A stretch of 64,000 nt of DNA from Anaerolineae bacterium (lineage in GTDB: Bacteria > Chloroflexota > Anaerolineae > Aggregatilineales > Phototrophicaceae): NCBI GenBank assembly GCA_017303635.1, contig JAFLCG010000009.1, forward strand, positions 208,589 to 272,588, read 5' to 3'. The translations under genes and the position numbers were made by a program. Position 1 is the stretch's first letter. Each line of letters begins with the position of its first letter. The notes beneath the pieces are model-generated. The model was not told where the DNA came from. It made no database searches and worked only from the letters and a program-made list of their open reading frames with translations. This document shows positions 1 to 7,362 of the stretch, piece by piece.

Positions 1-672
1 GACAATTGGCGTGTTCAGTTCCAACAACGGCAGGAATTTATCAGCCTTCTTACTGGCTCCACCACCGACAATGAATAAATCCGGCCAGAAAAGTGCTTCC
101 ATGCGCTGCAGATATTCGCTGACTTTTTCCGCCCACTTTTCCCAACTCAGATCTCGTTCAATCCGAGCACGCTCCGAGGCACGCAATTCAGCATCCTTAC
201 CCCGAATCTCAAGATGTCCCAACTCGGTATTCGGCACCAGAATCCCGTTGACGAATAAGGCGCTGCCAATCCCTGTCCCGAAGGTCAGAATGATAACGAC
301 ACCTTGCTGCTCACGACCTGCGCCGAACTGCATTTCCGCAATCCCGGCGGCATCCGCATCATTGACAACATCCACAGGCAGACCCGTCTGCTGATGAAAC
401 AAGTGAGTGGCGTTGGTACCAATCCAGGATTTATCAATATTCGCCGCCGTATAGACGACTCCATGCCGAACTACACTGGGCATGGTGCAACCAAATGGCC
501 CTTTCCAGTCAAACAAACGGACTAATTCACTGACCACTTCAGCCACATCCTGCGGGCGCGCTGGTTTAGGTGTATCAATACGCTGGCGTTCGGTAAGCAG
601 CACACCGCGCTCTGTATCGACCGGTGCACACTTGATACCAGTGCCTCCAATATCGATGCCGAGAATTTCCAT
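1..672 (-). CDS. ppgK: Polyphosphate glucokinase (ROK family), 3' end cut by window edge
   Basis: Phosphorylates glucose to glucose-6-phosphate in the cytoplasm, by family using polyphosphate (and often ATP). 224 residues are visible; the C-terminus lies outside the window. The N-terminal phosphate loop DIGGTGIK, the second phosphate motif LTFGTGIGSALF and the block ELGHLEIRGKDAE are visible. That last block, with its HLE core, and the late FIVGGGASKKADKFLP stretch are typical of polyphosphate glucokinases rather than of ROK repressors, and no DNA-binding domain precedes the kinase. Start chosen at the ATG at 672, about 9 bases after AGGAG; an in-frame ATG at 678 sits too close to that site. 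Transcribed away from the MFS gene at 853. Confidence 0.88.
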   Translation of the reverse strand, partial: MEILGIDIGGTGIKCAPVDTERGVLLTERQRIDTPKPARPQDVAEVVSELVRLFDWKGPFGCTMPSVVRHGVVYTAANIDKSWIGTNATHLFHQQTGLPVDVVNDADAAGIAEMQFGAGREQQGVVIILTFGTGIGSALFVNGILVPNTELGHLEIRGKDAELRASERARIERDLSWEKWAEKVSEYLQRMEALFWPDLFIVGGGASKKADKFLPLLELNTPIV

Positions 673-852
673 AATCATTAGCTCCTGAAGGGCGGGTTGA
701 CCTCACTCCCTAACTATAGCGCCAGCCATATGGGACGGCTACCCAGCTCACAGCATTCTGTAATCTTCACAGACGCGGTTATGGACGACTAACCGCCAGG
801 GCGGTATCATCCCCGCCCAACACACCGCCATCTTCGGCAAAGGAATACCACA

Positions 853-2847
853 ATGGCTGCTGCCACACATGTACCGCTTGACCAATTGGATGAGCAGACT
901 TATCGACGGCGCATCCGTGCCTGGACGCTTTATGACTGGGCCAATTCAGCCTTTGTCACTACGGTCATGGCGGCAGTACTGCCGGTGTACTACAGCAGCG
1001 TAGCTGGTGCGACCCTCCCCAGCCGAGCCGTTGCAACATCGTACTGGAGCCTCGGCCTAGCGGTTTCGCTCTTCATTGCCGCCATCATGTCCCCAATCCT
1101 CGGCACCATCTCCGACATTGCCCGTGGCAAGAAGCGCTTTTTGGCGATCTTCACCGGGGTGGGGATTGTGGCAACTGCCCTGCTGGTACTGGTCGAGCGA
1201 GGCGATTGGGTACTGGCATCGCTCCTTGCTATTTTTGGTCGAGTCGGCCTGAACGGAGCCATCTCCTTCTATGACTCGCTGCTTCCGCATGTCGCCCGTC
1301 CAGCCGATCAGGACAGCGTTTCAGCCCGCGGCTACGCCATGGGCTACCTTGGTGGCGGCATTCTCCTAGCAATCAATGTGGCAATGATTCAACTGCTACC
1401 AGGCACGCTGGGCGCACGGCTATCCTTCCTGAGCGTCGCGTTATGGTGGCTCGTATTTTCAATTCCTCTTTTCCGGCAGGTACCTGAACCGCCTGCTGCC
1501 GCTGCTAAATCGAAAGAACAAAGCGTTGTCGCTGCCAGCTTCAAACAACTTTGGAAAACCATTAAAGATATTCGCCACTATGGTGAACTATTCAAATTTC
1601 TGATCGCCTTTCTCATCTACAACGATGCTATTGGAACCATCATCAGCCTGGCAACAATTTATGGCGCTGAACTTGGTTTTGGCACCATTGAATTAATTCT
1701 GGCGCTACTGCTGGTTCAATTTGTTGGCATCCCGTACAGTCTAATCTTTGGGCGACTGCCTAGTCAGGAGGCTCCCCGACGTCCCCTGTATCTGGCCTAC
1801 ATTCTTTTCAACCTGGTGGCACTGCCACTGGTTGGCATTTTCGGGGCACGCCTCTTACCGGGAACCCTGGCTGGTACGGCTTCCGCACCCTATATCAGTA
1901 CTGAAAACGCCGTTGGTGAGGGGCGCTATCTAGCTGGCGATGCGGCTTTCGCGTTGAATGGTACCTGGTCGCAAGAAATCATTCCTGCAGCTCAATTGGA
2001 TGCTTCCCAGGACGCGACCTATGCTATGACTGGCGAGCCAGGCGCCGAGTTCAGCCTGCGCTTCAACGGTCAGCAGGTGGAACTCATTTACGCCGTCGGG
2101 CCTGATCATGGCACATGGTCTGTCTTGATGGATGGGCAACCATTACTTGATGATGGCGAGCCAGTACAGATTGATGCCTACAACGAAACTCACCGTTTTG
2201 GCGAAACACAAATCCTACGGGCAGAAGTACCAGGAGAACATCTCGTAACTCTGGTGAATACAGGTGAGCGCAATACTGAAAGCAGCGGCACGGTAATGTC
2301 AATTGGGGAGGTACACGTGCTGCCACCGATTCGTGTGAGCAGTTTGCCCGCCATCATCGGTATTTTACTGGCGGTTCAGGCAGTCGGCGCGCTTTTCGCC
2401 TTCCTGTTTGGCCGAACCCTATTCACAGGTTTAGCGAACAGCCTCAATACCAAACGCAGTATATTACTGGCATTGGTGATCTATGCCGTGATTGCCGCCT
2501 GGGGGTTCTTCCTGGATAGCACCATCGAATACTGGCTGCTGGCCTGGATGGTGGCGATTGTGCAAGGCGGGAGTCAAGCCCTCAGCCGGAGCCTCTATGC
2601 TGCTATGTCTCCAGCTACCAAAAGCGGTGAATTCTTTGGGTTGTTCGGCGTGATGGAGAAATTCTCCGCCATATTGGGGCCGCTACTGTTTGCGCTAGCG
2701 GGAACGCTGTTCGGCAGCAGCCGGATCGCCATCCTCAGTCTGGTGCTGTTCTTCATCGTCGGCGGTTGGCTGCTCACCCGTGTGAACGTCGAGGAAGGCA
2801 AACGCCGGGCTCAGGAAGAAGATGCGGCGGCGCGGGCGGCAGCCTAA
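853..2847 (+). CDS. MFS transporter, UMF1/Atg22-like, with inserted extracellular beta-domain
   Basis: Twelve-helix transporter of the UMF1 (Atg22-like) branch of the major facilitator superfamily; substrate unknown. The N-terminus carries the family signature YDWANSAF and the cytoplasmic loop has the usual GxxSDxxxxKKR-type motif (GTISDIARGKKR). At 664 residues it is far longer than a normal member (about 420-450). The excess is a hydrophilic block at about residues 346-489, between late transmembrane helices, containing GPDHGTWSVLMDGQPL and LVNTGERN. It reads like the beta-sandwich modules found on secreted bacterial proteins. AAAGGAA lies 9-10 bases before the ATG. Fold assignment of the insert is inference. 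Confidence 0.85.
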   Translation: MAAATHVPLDQLDEQTYRRRIRAWTLYDWANSAFVTTVMAAVLPVYYSSVAGATLPSRAVATSYWSLGLAVSLFIAAIMSPILGTISDIARGKKRFLAIFTGVGIVATALLVLVERGDWVLASLLAIFGRVGLNGAISFYDSLLPHVARPADQDSVSARGYAMGYLGGGILLAINVAMIQLLPGTLGARLSFLSVALWWLVFSIPLFRQVPEPPAAAAKSKEQSVVAASFKQLWKTIKDIRHYGELFKFLIAFLIYNDAIGTIISLATIYGAELGFGTIELILALLLVQFVGIPYSLIFGRLPSQEAPRRPLYLAYILFNLVALPLVGIFGARLLPGTLAGTASAPYISTENAVGEGRYLAGDAAFALNGTWSQEIIPAAQLDASQDATYAMTGEPGAEFSLRFNGQQVELIYAVGPDHGTWSVLMDGQPLLDDGEPVQIDAYNETHRFGETQILRAEVPGEHLVTLVNTGERNTESSGTVMSIGEVHVLPPIRVSSLPAIIGILLAVQAVGALFAFLFGRTLFTGLANSLNTKRSILLALVIYAVIAAWGFFLDSTIEYWLLAWMVAIVQGGSQALSRSLYAAMSPATKSGEFFGLFGVMEKFSAILGPLLFALAGTLFGSSRIAILSLVLFFIVGGWLLTRVNVEEGKRRAQEEDAAARAAA

Positions 2848-2870
2848 CCTCAATCATCGAGACATGAAGC

Positions 2871-3203
2871 TTGAACCGAGAATTCGCAAAAGAGCACCAA
2901 ATCAATGTAACTGGAAGAAAACTGATTACTGGCGTGTTCATGCTGATAGCCCTTGCAACCGGGTTGTACTGCTGCGGTACAACCCTCATGTTTGCCATAG
3001 CTTTCGAATCCAGTTTTCAGGCCGAGTCACGTCGCATTCAACTTGCGGTTGAGAACCAATGCCGTGAAAGTGTTGATACCACTCGACTCGCCTTTCGATT
3101 GGATGACACTGGCACCGAATGGTCACATCAGAGACCAGATGGTTCCATCATCCAATGCAAACTTAACCTCATCAGTGATGAGTGGGAATGCAGGTGCAAT
3201 TGA
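2871..3203 (+). CDS. Small membrane-anchored protein of unknown function
   Basis: About 110 residues, not recognised. One hydrophobic segment at about residues 20-48 (ITGVFMLIALATGLYCCG and on) is followed by a polar tail of about 60 residues with three cysteines, including a terminal CRCN; the layout suggests an N-in membrane anchor with an exported tail. The longest frame begins with TTG at 2871 without a convincing ribosome-binding site; an in-frame ATG at 2940 would start inside the hydrophobic stretch. It follows the MFS gene by 23 bases on the same strand and ends just before the argG promoter. The absence of a competing frame and the TM-plus-Cys pattern make a real gene likely, but not certain. 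Confidence 0.5.
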   Translation: MNREFAKEHQINVTGRKLITGVFMLIALATGLYCCGTTLMFAIAFESSFQAESRRIQLAVENQCRESVDTTRLAFRLDDTGTEWSHQRPDGSIIQCKLNLISDEWECRCN

Positions 3204-3211
3204 GTGGCTTG

Positions 3212-3239
3212 TTGACAGCCCTTTAAAGCACGTTATCAT
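3212..3239 (+). promoter_or_regulatory. Sigma70-type promoter of argGH
   Basis: TTGACA at 3212-3217 and TATCAT at 3234-3239 with a 16-base spacer. It lies immediately after the stop of the small membrane protein and about 64 bases before the argG start. No arginine operator could be identified by eye. Confidence 0.65.
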
Positions 3240-3302
3240 CCACAATCACGAGCGTTCATTCATGACCTTATCCCAAGACGATAGGGTTGCAGGAGATATG
3301 CA

Positions 3303-4544
3303 ATGGCGGACAAGAGCCTAAAGAAAGTCGTACTGGCTTACAGTGGTGGGCTGGATACGTCCGTGATCGTACCGTGGCTACGGAACAATTACGGCTGCGA
3401 GGTCGTGTGCTTCACGGCTGATCTGGGACAGGAAGAAGAACTGGATGGACTGGAAGCCAAGGCGCTGAAATCCGGCGCCAGCAAGCTCTACATCCGAGAC
3501 TTGCGTGAAGAGTTCTTGACCGACTTTGTCTTCCCCACTCTCCGTGCTGGGGCGGTCTACGAGCGTGAATACTTACTGGGAACATCGTTTGCCCGGCCCC
3601 TTATCGCCAAACACATGGTTGAAGTCGCAGAACTTGAAGGCGCGGATGCCATTGCCCACGGAGCAACGGGTAAAGGTAATGATCAAGTGCGATTTGAACT
3701 GACTGTGATGGCTCTTAACCCGCGCTTGAAGATTGTGGCTCCGTGGCGCGAATGGGATATTCGCAGCCGGGAAGATGCCTTGGCCTATGCTGAAGAATTT
3801 AACGTACCGGTGACTGCCACACGCAAGTCCATCTACAGCCGGGATCGCAATCTGTTCCACCTGAGCCATGAAGGCGGCTTACTGGAAGACCCCTGGAACG
3901 AACCTGAAGAAGTGATGTACCAAATCAGTGCCAGCCCAGAGAACGCACCGAACGAAGGCGAGTATGTGGAAATCGGTTTCGAGCGGGGCGTGCCGGTCAC
4001 CCTTAACGGCGAAGCTCTGCCGCCCGTAGAACTCTTCATCCGCCTGAACAAAATAGCTGGCAAACACGGTATCGGCCGAGCCGACATTGTCGAGAATCGC
4101 CTCGTCGGCATGAAGAGCCATGGCGTTTACGAGACTCCGGCAGGAACGGTGCTGCGTAAGGCACATGTCCTGCTAGAAAGCATCTGCCTGGATAAGCACA
4201 CCCTGCAATACAAAGATCAACTGGCCCTGAAGTATGCTGAACTCGTCTATAACGGACAGTGGTACAGCCGCCTGCGCGAAGCTCTGGATGCATTCGTGAA
4301 TGTAACTCAACAGAATGTTACGGGCACAGTGCGCCTCAAGCTGTATAAGGGCAATCTCATCGTCGCCGGGCGGAAGAGCGAGTACAGCCTGTATCGTCAG
4401 GACTACGCGTCCTTCGGTGAAGAGAACGTCTATAACCAGAAAGATGCCGAAGGCTTCATTCGGCTGTTCGGGTTACCGATGAAGATCGAAGCGCTAGAGA
4501 ACATTCAACGGCTGGGCAGCAGTCGATTCTGGAAGGACAGCTAG
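3303..4544 (+). CDS. argG: Argininosuccinate synthase
   Basis: Joins citrulline and aspartate using ATP in the penultimate step of arginine synthesis. 413 residues, normal for the family. The PP-loop AYSGGLDTS is at residues 12-20; the ATGKGNDQVRFE segment in the middle, which binds ATP and citrulline, is intact. AGGAG at 3291-3295 lies 7 bases before the ATG at 3303; a nearer ATG at 3298 is out of frame. It is followed one base later by argH, so the two form an operon behind the promoter at 3212. Confidence 0.97.
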   Translation: MADKSLKKVVLAYSGGLDTSVIVPWLRNNYGCEVVCFTADLGQEEELDGLEAKALKSGASKLYIRDLREEFLTDFVFPTLRAGAVYEREYLLGTSFARPLIAKHMVEVAELEGADAIAHGATGKGNDQVRFELTVMALNPRLKIVAPWREWDIRSREDALAYAEEFNVPVTATRKSIYSRDRNLFHLSHEGGLLEDPWNEPEEVMYQISASPENAPNEGEYVEIGFERGVPVTLNGEALPPVELFIRLNKIAGKHGIGRADIVENRLVGMKSHGVYETPAGTVLRKAHVLLESICLDKHTLQYKDQLALKYAELVYNGQWYSRLREALDAFVNVTQQNVTGTVRLKLYKGNLIVAGRKSEYSLYRQDYASFGEENVYNQKDAEGFIRLFGLPMKIEALENIQRLGSSRFWKDS

Positions 4545-4545
4545 T

Positions 4546-5940
4546 ATGCCGTTGTGGGGCGGAGCGTTCGCTGAACCAACCGATAACGATTTGAAAGCAC
4601 TGAACGATAGCATCAGCTTCGATCAGCGCATGTACGCTGAAGACATCACCGGTAGCATTGCGTATGCCAAAGCGATTGCCCGCGCAAAGGTCATCAGCAT
4701 AGAAGAAGCTGATCAAATTGTTGCCGGTCTACAGCAGGTGCTGGCTGAGTTTGAAAGCGGCAACTTCCAACTTCAACCTGGCGATGAAGACATCCATACG
4801 GCAGTCGAGCGCCGCTTGACAGAAATCGTGGGACCGGTTGGAGGCAAGCTGCATACTGGTCGCAGCCGTAACGATCAGGTCGCGACTGATTTTCGCTTAT
4901 GGGTACTGGCCCATCAGACGAAAGTTGACGCACTCCTAGAAGCTTTACAAACTGTGATTATCGAGAAAGCAGAACACCATCTGCATACGCTTATGCCGGG
5001 ATACACTCATCTGCAACCGGCTCAGCCTATCACTGCTGCACATTGGCTGATGAGCTTCTTCTGGATGCTGGCGCGAGATCGAGATCGGCTGGCAGATGCA
5101 CAGCGGCGCACCTCGGTTTCCCCACTGGGATCTGGCGCCTTAGCGGGTAATCCTTTTAATGTCGATCGTGCGACATTAGCAGCCGATTTGGGCTTCGCGG
5201 ATGTGTCCCAAAACAGTCTGGATGGGGTCAGCGACCGCGATTTTGTTGCCGAGTCGCTCTTCGCACTGGCATTAATGGGAACCCACCTAAGCCGATTGGC
5301 TGAGGACATCATCATCTATAGCAATCCGTTGTTTGGTTACATCACGTTGAATGACCGCTACAGCACCGGTTCCAGCATCATGCCACAAAAGCGTAATGCA
5401 GACCCCATGGAACTCGCCCGGGGCAAAGCTGGTCGCCTGATTGGTCACTTGACCGGGCTAATGACAACACTCAAGGGATTGCCCAGCACCTACAACAAGG
5501 ACTTGCAGGAAGACAAGGAAGCGATTTTTGATGCCTTTGACACGGTAGGCAAATTGCTACCCGTGACCATCGCCATCATCCGCACACTGCAGATCAATCC
5601 AGGCAAGATGCGCGCGGCCCTCGGCGATGAACTTCTAGCAACGGATCTGGCCGAGTACCTGGTACGGAAAGGCCTCCCATTCAGGCAAGGCCATCATGTC
5701 GTCGGTCAGGCCGTGCGAATGGCTAGCAACCAGGGAATCAAGCTCTCGGCGCTGCCACTGGAATCGCTGCGAGAACTCTCTCCCCTCTTTGAACCCGATG
5801 TCGTAGAGGTGTTTGACTTTGCCGCGTCGGTAGCACGTCGGCGAGTAATCGGTGGCCCTGCACCAGAGGCAGTCACCACCCAGATTGAGCAGGCAAAAGC
5901 CTGGATGCAAGCTCATGCTAGACAAACTGCACAAACATGA
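4546..5940 (+). CDS. argH: Argininosuccinate lyase
   Basis: Splits argininosuccinate into arginine and fumarate. 464 residues; the aspartase/fumarase superfamily signature GSSIMPQKRNAD begins at residue 275, and the HTGRSRNDQ and GYTHLQPAQPIT blocks that shape the active site are present. Starts one base after the argG stop, so translation is probably coupled. The 3' end runs straight into the leader region of the BCAA operon; no U-tracted terminator is visible between them, so some readthrough is possible. Confidence 0.97.
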   Translation: MPLWGGAFAEPTDNDLKALNDSISFDQRMYAEDITGSIAYAKAIARAKVISIEEADQIVAGLQQVLAEFESGNFQLQPGDEDIHTAVERRLTEIVGPVGGKLHTGRSRNDQVATDFRLWVLAHQTKVDALLEALQTVIIEKAEHHLHTLMPGYTHLQPAQPITAAHWLMSFFWMLARDRDRLADAQRRTSVSPLGSGALAGNPFNVDRATLAADLGFADVSQNSLDGVSDRDFVAESLFALALMGTHLSRLAEDIIIYSNPLFGYITLNDRYSTGSSIMPQKRNADPMELARGKAGRLIGHLTGLMTTLKGLPSTYNKDLQEDKEAIFDAFDTVGKLLPVTIAIIRTLQINPGKMRAALGDELLATDLAEYLVRKGLPFRQGHHVVGQAVRMASNQGIKLSALPLESLRELSPLFEPDVVEVFDFAASVARRRVIGGPAPEAVTTQIEQAKAWMQAHARQTAQT

Positions 5941-5971
5941 TCAGGCAGAGTAACCGAGCTTAGAAGCGCCT

Positions 5972-5986
5972 CAAGCGAATCGCTTG
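5972..5986. promoter_or_regulatory. Possible operator: perfect dyad overlapping the -35 box
   Basis: CAAGCG-AAT-CGCTTG is a perfect 6+3+6 inverted repeat whose right arm covers the first three bases of the TTGACA at 5984. A repressor binding there would block the BCAA promoter. No regulator gene is adjacent; function is inferred from position alone. Confidence 0.3.
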
Positions 5987-6010
5987 ACAGTTTTCACAAA
6001 GCTGGATACT
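5984..6010 (+). promoter_or_regulatory. Promoter of the BCAA operon
   Basis: TTGACA at 5984-5989 with GATACT at 6005-6010 (15-base spacer, slightly short). It would start transcription near 6017, about 30 bases before the leader peptide. Confidence 0.5.
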
Positions 6011-6045
6011 CTTTTGTGTAATCGTTCACAGGTGTACAAAGCATC

Positions 6046-6123
6046 ATGGACCGCAGCAAGTCAATCGTCGTCCTTCTCAGCCTTATTAGCCTTCTGGTAC
6101 TCGTCATTAGTGGCGGGGTATAA
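6046..6123 (+). CDS. BCAA-operon leader peptide (25 residues)
   Basis: Short ORF starting ATGGACCGC and ending TAA at 6121-6123. Fourteen of 25 residues are Ile, Leu or Val; the core reads SIVVLLSLISLLVLVI. It lies between a promoter and a strong intrinsic terminator, upstream of ilvE-ilvB-ilvN-leuA, as do the E. coli ilvL and leuL leader peptides. AGGTG at 6030-6034 is a modest ribosome-binding site about 11 bases before the ATG. The stop codon sits immediately before the antiterminator arm at 6126, the geometry needed for ribosome-stalling control. The peptide itself probably has no function beyond being translated. Confidence 0.85.
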   Translation: MDRSKSIVVLLSLISLLVLVISGGV

Positions 6124-6125
6124 CG

Positions 6126-6171
6126 GTTTGGGTGGTTGACGATCAGCGTAGGATGTTGAAAGCCCCCAAAC
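6126..6171 (+). promoter_or_regulatory. Antiterminator stem of the BCAA attenuator
   Basis: 6126-6137 (GTTTGGG-T-GGTT) can pair with 6161-6171 (AGCCCCCAAAC), giving 11 base pairs with one bulged T and one G-U. This uses the whole 5' arm of the terminator at 6160-6180, so the two structures exclude each other. The left arm begins three bases after the leader-peptide stop and would be covered by a ribosome sitting there, but free if the ribosome stalls earlier on Leu, Val or Ile codons. Confidence 0.75.
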
Positions 6172-6187
6172 AGGGGGCTTTTTGTTT
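6160..6187 (+). terminator. Intrinsic terminator (attenuator) of the BCAA operon
   Basis: AAGCCCCC (6160-6167), loop AAACA, GGGGGCTT (6173-6180), running into TTTTTGTTT. A strong GC stem with a U-tract inside the transcribed leader, 200 bases before ilvE. Confidence 0.85.
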
Positions 6188-6193
6188 AGGGAA

Positions 6194-6343
6194 ATGATGA
6201 TGACTTTCGGCAGCAGTTCCAGAACTCAAATGATGCCTGCGGCACACCATTTTAGTGGTGAACGTATGACAATGTCTTGTACTGCGGCCATGCCCTACCA
6301 GCCAGGGCTTTTGATGAAGGATGGATGCGCTTTCCAATTGTAA
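6194..6343 (+). CDS. Methionine-rich small ORF in the ilvE leader (49 codons)
   Basis: Begins with three ATG codons in a row (6194, 6197, 6200) behind AGGG at 6189-6192 and ends at TAA 6341-6343. Nine of 49 residues are Met, spread along the peptide. The stop codon lies in the loop of the second terminator at 6327-6368, so a ribosome finishing this ORF would physically prevent that hairpin. No homologue is recognised. It could be chance, since leader regions often hold short frames; the Met bias and the stop-in-loop position argue for a regulatory role. Confidence 0.35.
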   Translation: MMMTFGSSSRTQMMPAAHHFSGERMTMSCTAAMPYQPGLLMKDGCAFQL

Positions 6344-6368
6344 GGCAATGGAAAGCGCGTTTTATTTT
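6327..6368 (+). terminator. Second intrinsic terminator, just upstream of ilvE
   Basis: GCGCTTTCCA (6327-6336) pairs with TGGAAAGCGC (6349-6358); a further TTG/CAA triplet can pair inside. The stem is followed by GTTTTATTTT. It ends 20 bases before the ilvE start, so without antitermination it would silence the whole operon. Two terminators in series in one leader is unusual. Confidence 0.75.
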
Positions 6369-6387
6369 GGGCCAATGAGGAGCAATC

Positions 6388-7308
6388 ATGACGGCTGAAT
6401 GGATTTGGAAAAATGGTGAATTTGTCAAATGGGCAGATGCCACCGTACACGTTACTGCCCACGCGATGCACTATGGTTCAAGCGTATTTGAAGGGGTCCG
6501 AGCATATGCAACCCCGGCTGGCCCCGCGCTGTTCCGGTTACAGCCCCATACTAAACGGCTGCTGAATTCCGCCAAGATTGCCCGGATTGAAGTACCCTGG
6601 TCGGCTGACCAGATTAATCAGGCCATCATCGATACTGTTGCGAAGAATGGGCATGAATCCTGCTACATCCGTCCGCTGATCTATCGCGGCGCACTCAAAC
6701 TCGGTGTAGAAGGCCGCCAGAATCCCACTGAACTGGTCATCATCACCATGGAGTGGGGCCGCTATCTGGGGCCGGAAGCCATTGAAAATGGAGTTGATGT
6801 GCAGGTCAGCTCATGGCGGCGCATGGCCCCCGATACGCTGGCATCCCTGGCGAAAATAGGTGGTCAATATGTCAACAGCCAGTTCATCACCATGGAAGCT
6901 CATGACAATGGTTTCAACGAAGGCCTGGCGCTGGATATCAGCGGCAATGTGAGTGAAGGTGCGGGCGAAAACGTGTTTGTCGTGCTGGATGGTGTCATCT
7001 ACACACCGGGCATTGGTTCCTCCATTTTGATGGGTATCACCCGTGATACCGTCCTCACACTGGCCAAGGATCACGGCATTGAAGTGCGCTTTGAGACACT
7101 CTCCCGAGACTTACTCTATGTGGCTGACGAAATCTTCATGACGGGCACCGCAGCCGAAGTGACTCCTGTACGTTCGGTGGACCGGATCCCCGTTGGCACA
7201 GGTAAGCGCGGCCCCATCACCAAAATAATACAGGACGACTTTTTCGCCATTACCGCAGGAGAAACGCCCGACCGGCATGGTTGGCTGACTCCGGTTCGGA
7301 AACCCTAG
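6388..7308 (+). CDS. ilvE: Branched-chain amino acid aminotransferase
   Basis: PLP fold-type IV transaminase making Leu, Ile and Val from their 2-oxo acids with glutamate. 306 residues. The PLP lysine is predicted to be K156 in SLAKIGGQYVNS; HAMHYGSSVFEG near residues 26-36 and SEGAGENVF near residues 189-197 are typical of IlvE. AGGAG at 6377-6381 precedes the ATG by 6 bases. First structural gene behind the tandem-terminator leader. A D-amino-acid transaminase is the main alternative, but the operon context favours IlvE. Confidence 0.93.
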   Translation: MTAEWIWKNGEFVKWADATVHVTAHAMHYGSSVFEGVRAYATPAGPALFRLQPHTKRLLNSAKIARIEVPWSADQINQAIIDTVAKNGHESCYIRPLIYRGALKLGVEGRQNPTELVIITMEWGRYLGPEAIENGVDVQVSSWRRMAPDTLASLAKIGGQYVNSQFITMEAHDNGFNEGLALDISGNVSEGAGENVFVVLDGVIYTPGIGSSILMGITRDTVLTLAKDHGIEVRFETLSRDLLYVADEIFMTGTAAEVTPVRSVDRIPVGTGKRGPITKIIQDDFFAITAGETPDRHGWLTPVRKP

Positions 7309-7362
7309 GGTGCCATCAACCCAGCAGCAACCGACAAAGCAGCATGTTCAGGAGGACAGTGA

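Noticed and set aside
11..688. Three overlapping plus-strand frames at the left edge
   Set aside because: They are antisense shadows of the polyphosphate glucokinase gene, whose minus-strand protein shows clear ROK motifs.
2822..3052. Alternative plus-strand frame over the small membrane protein, with ATG starts
   Set aside because: Basic, composition-biased product with no hydrophobic or conserved pattern; the 2871 frame gives a coherent TM-plus-tail protein.
6188..6388. Possible T-box riboswitch upstream of ilvE
   Set aside because: No AGGGTGGNACCGCG-like T-box sequence and no specifier-loop arrangement; the leader-peptide model explains the first terminator better.
6143..6443. Minus-strand frames in the BCAA leader
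   Set aside because: They run through the terminator hairpins and into ilvE with no ribosome-binding site or recognisable protein.
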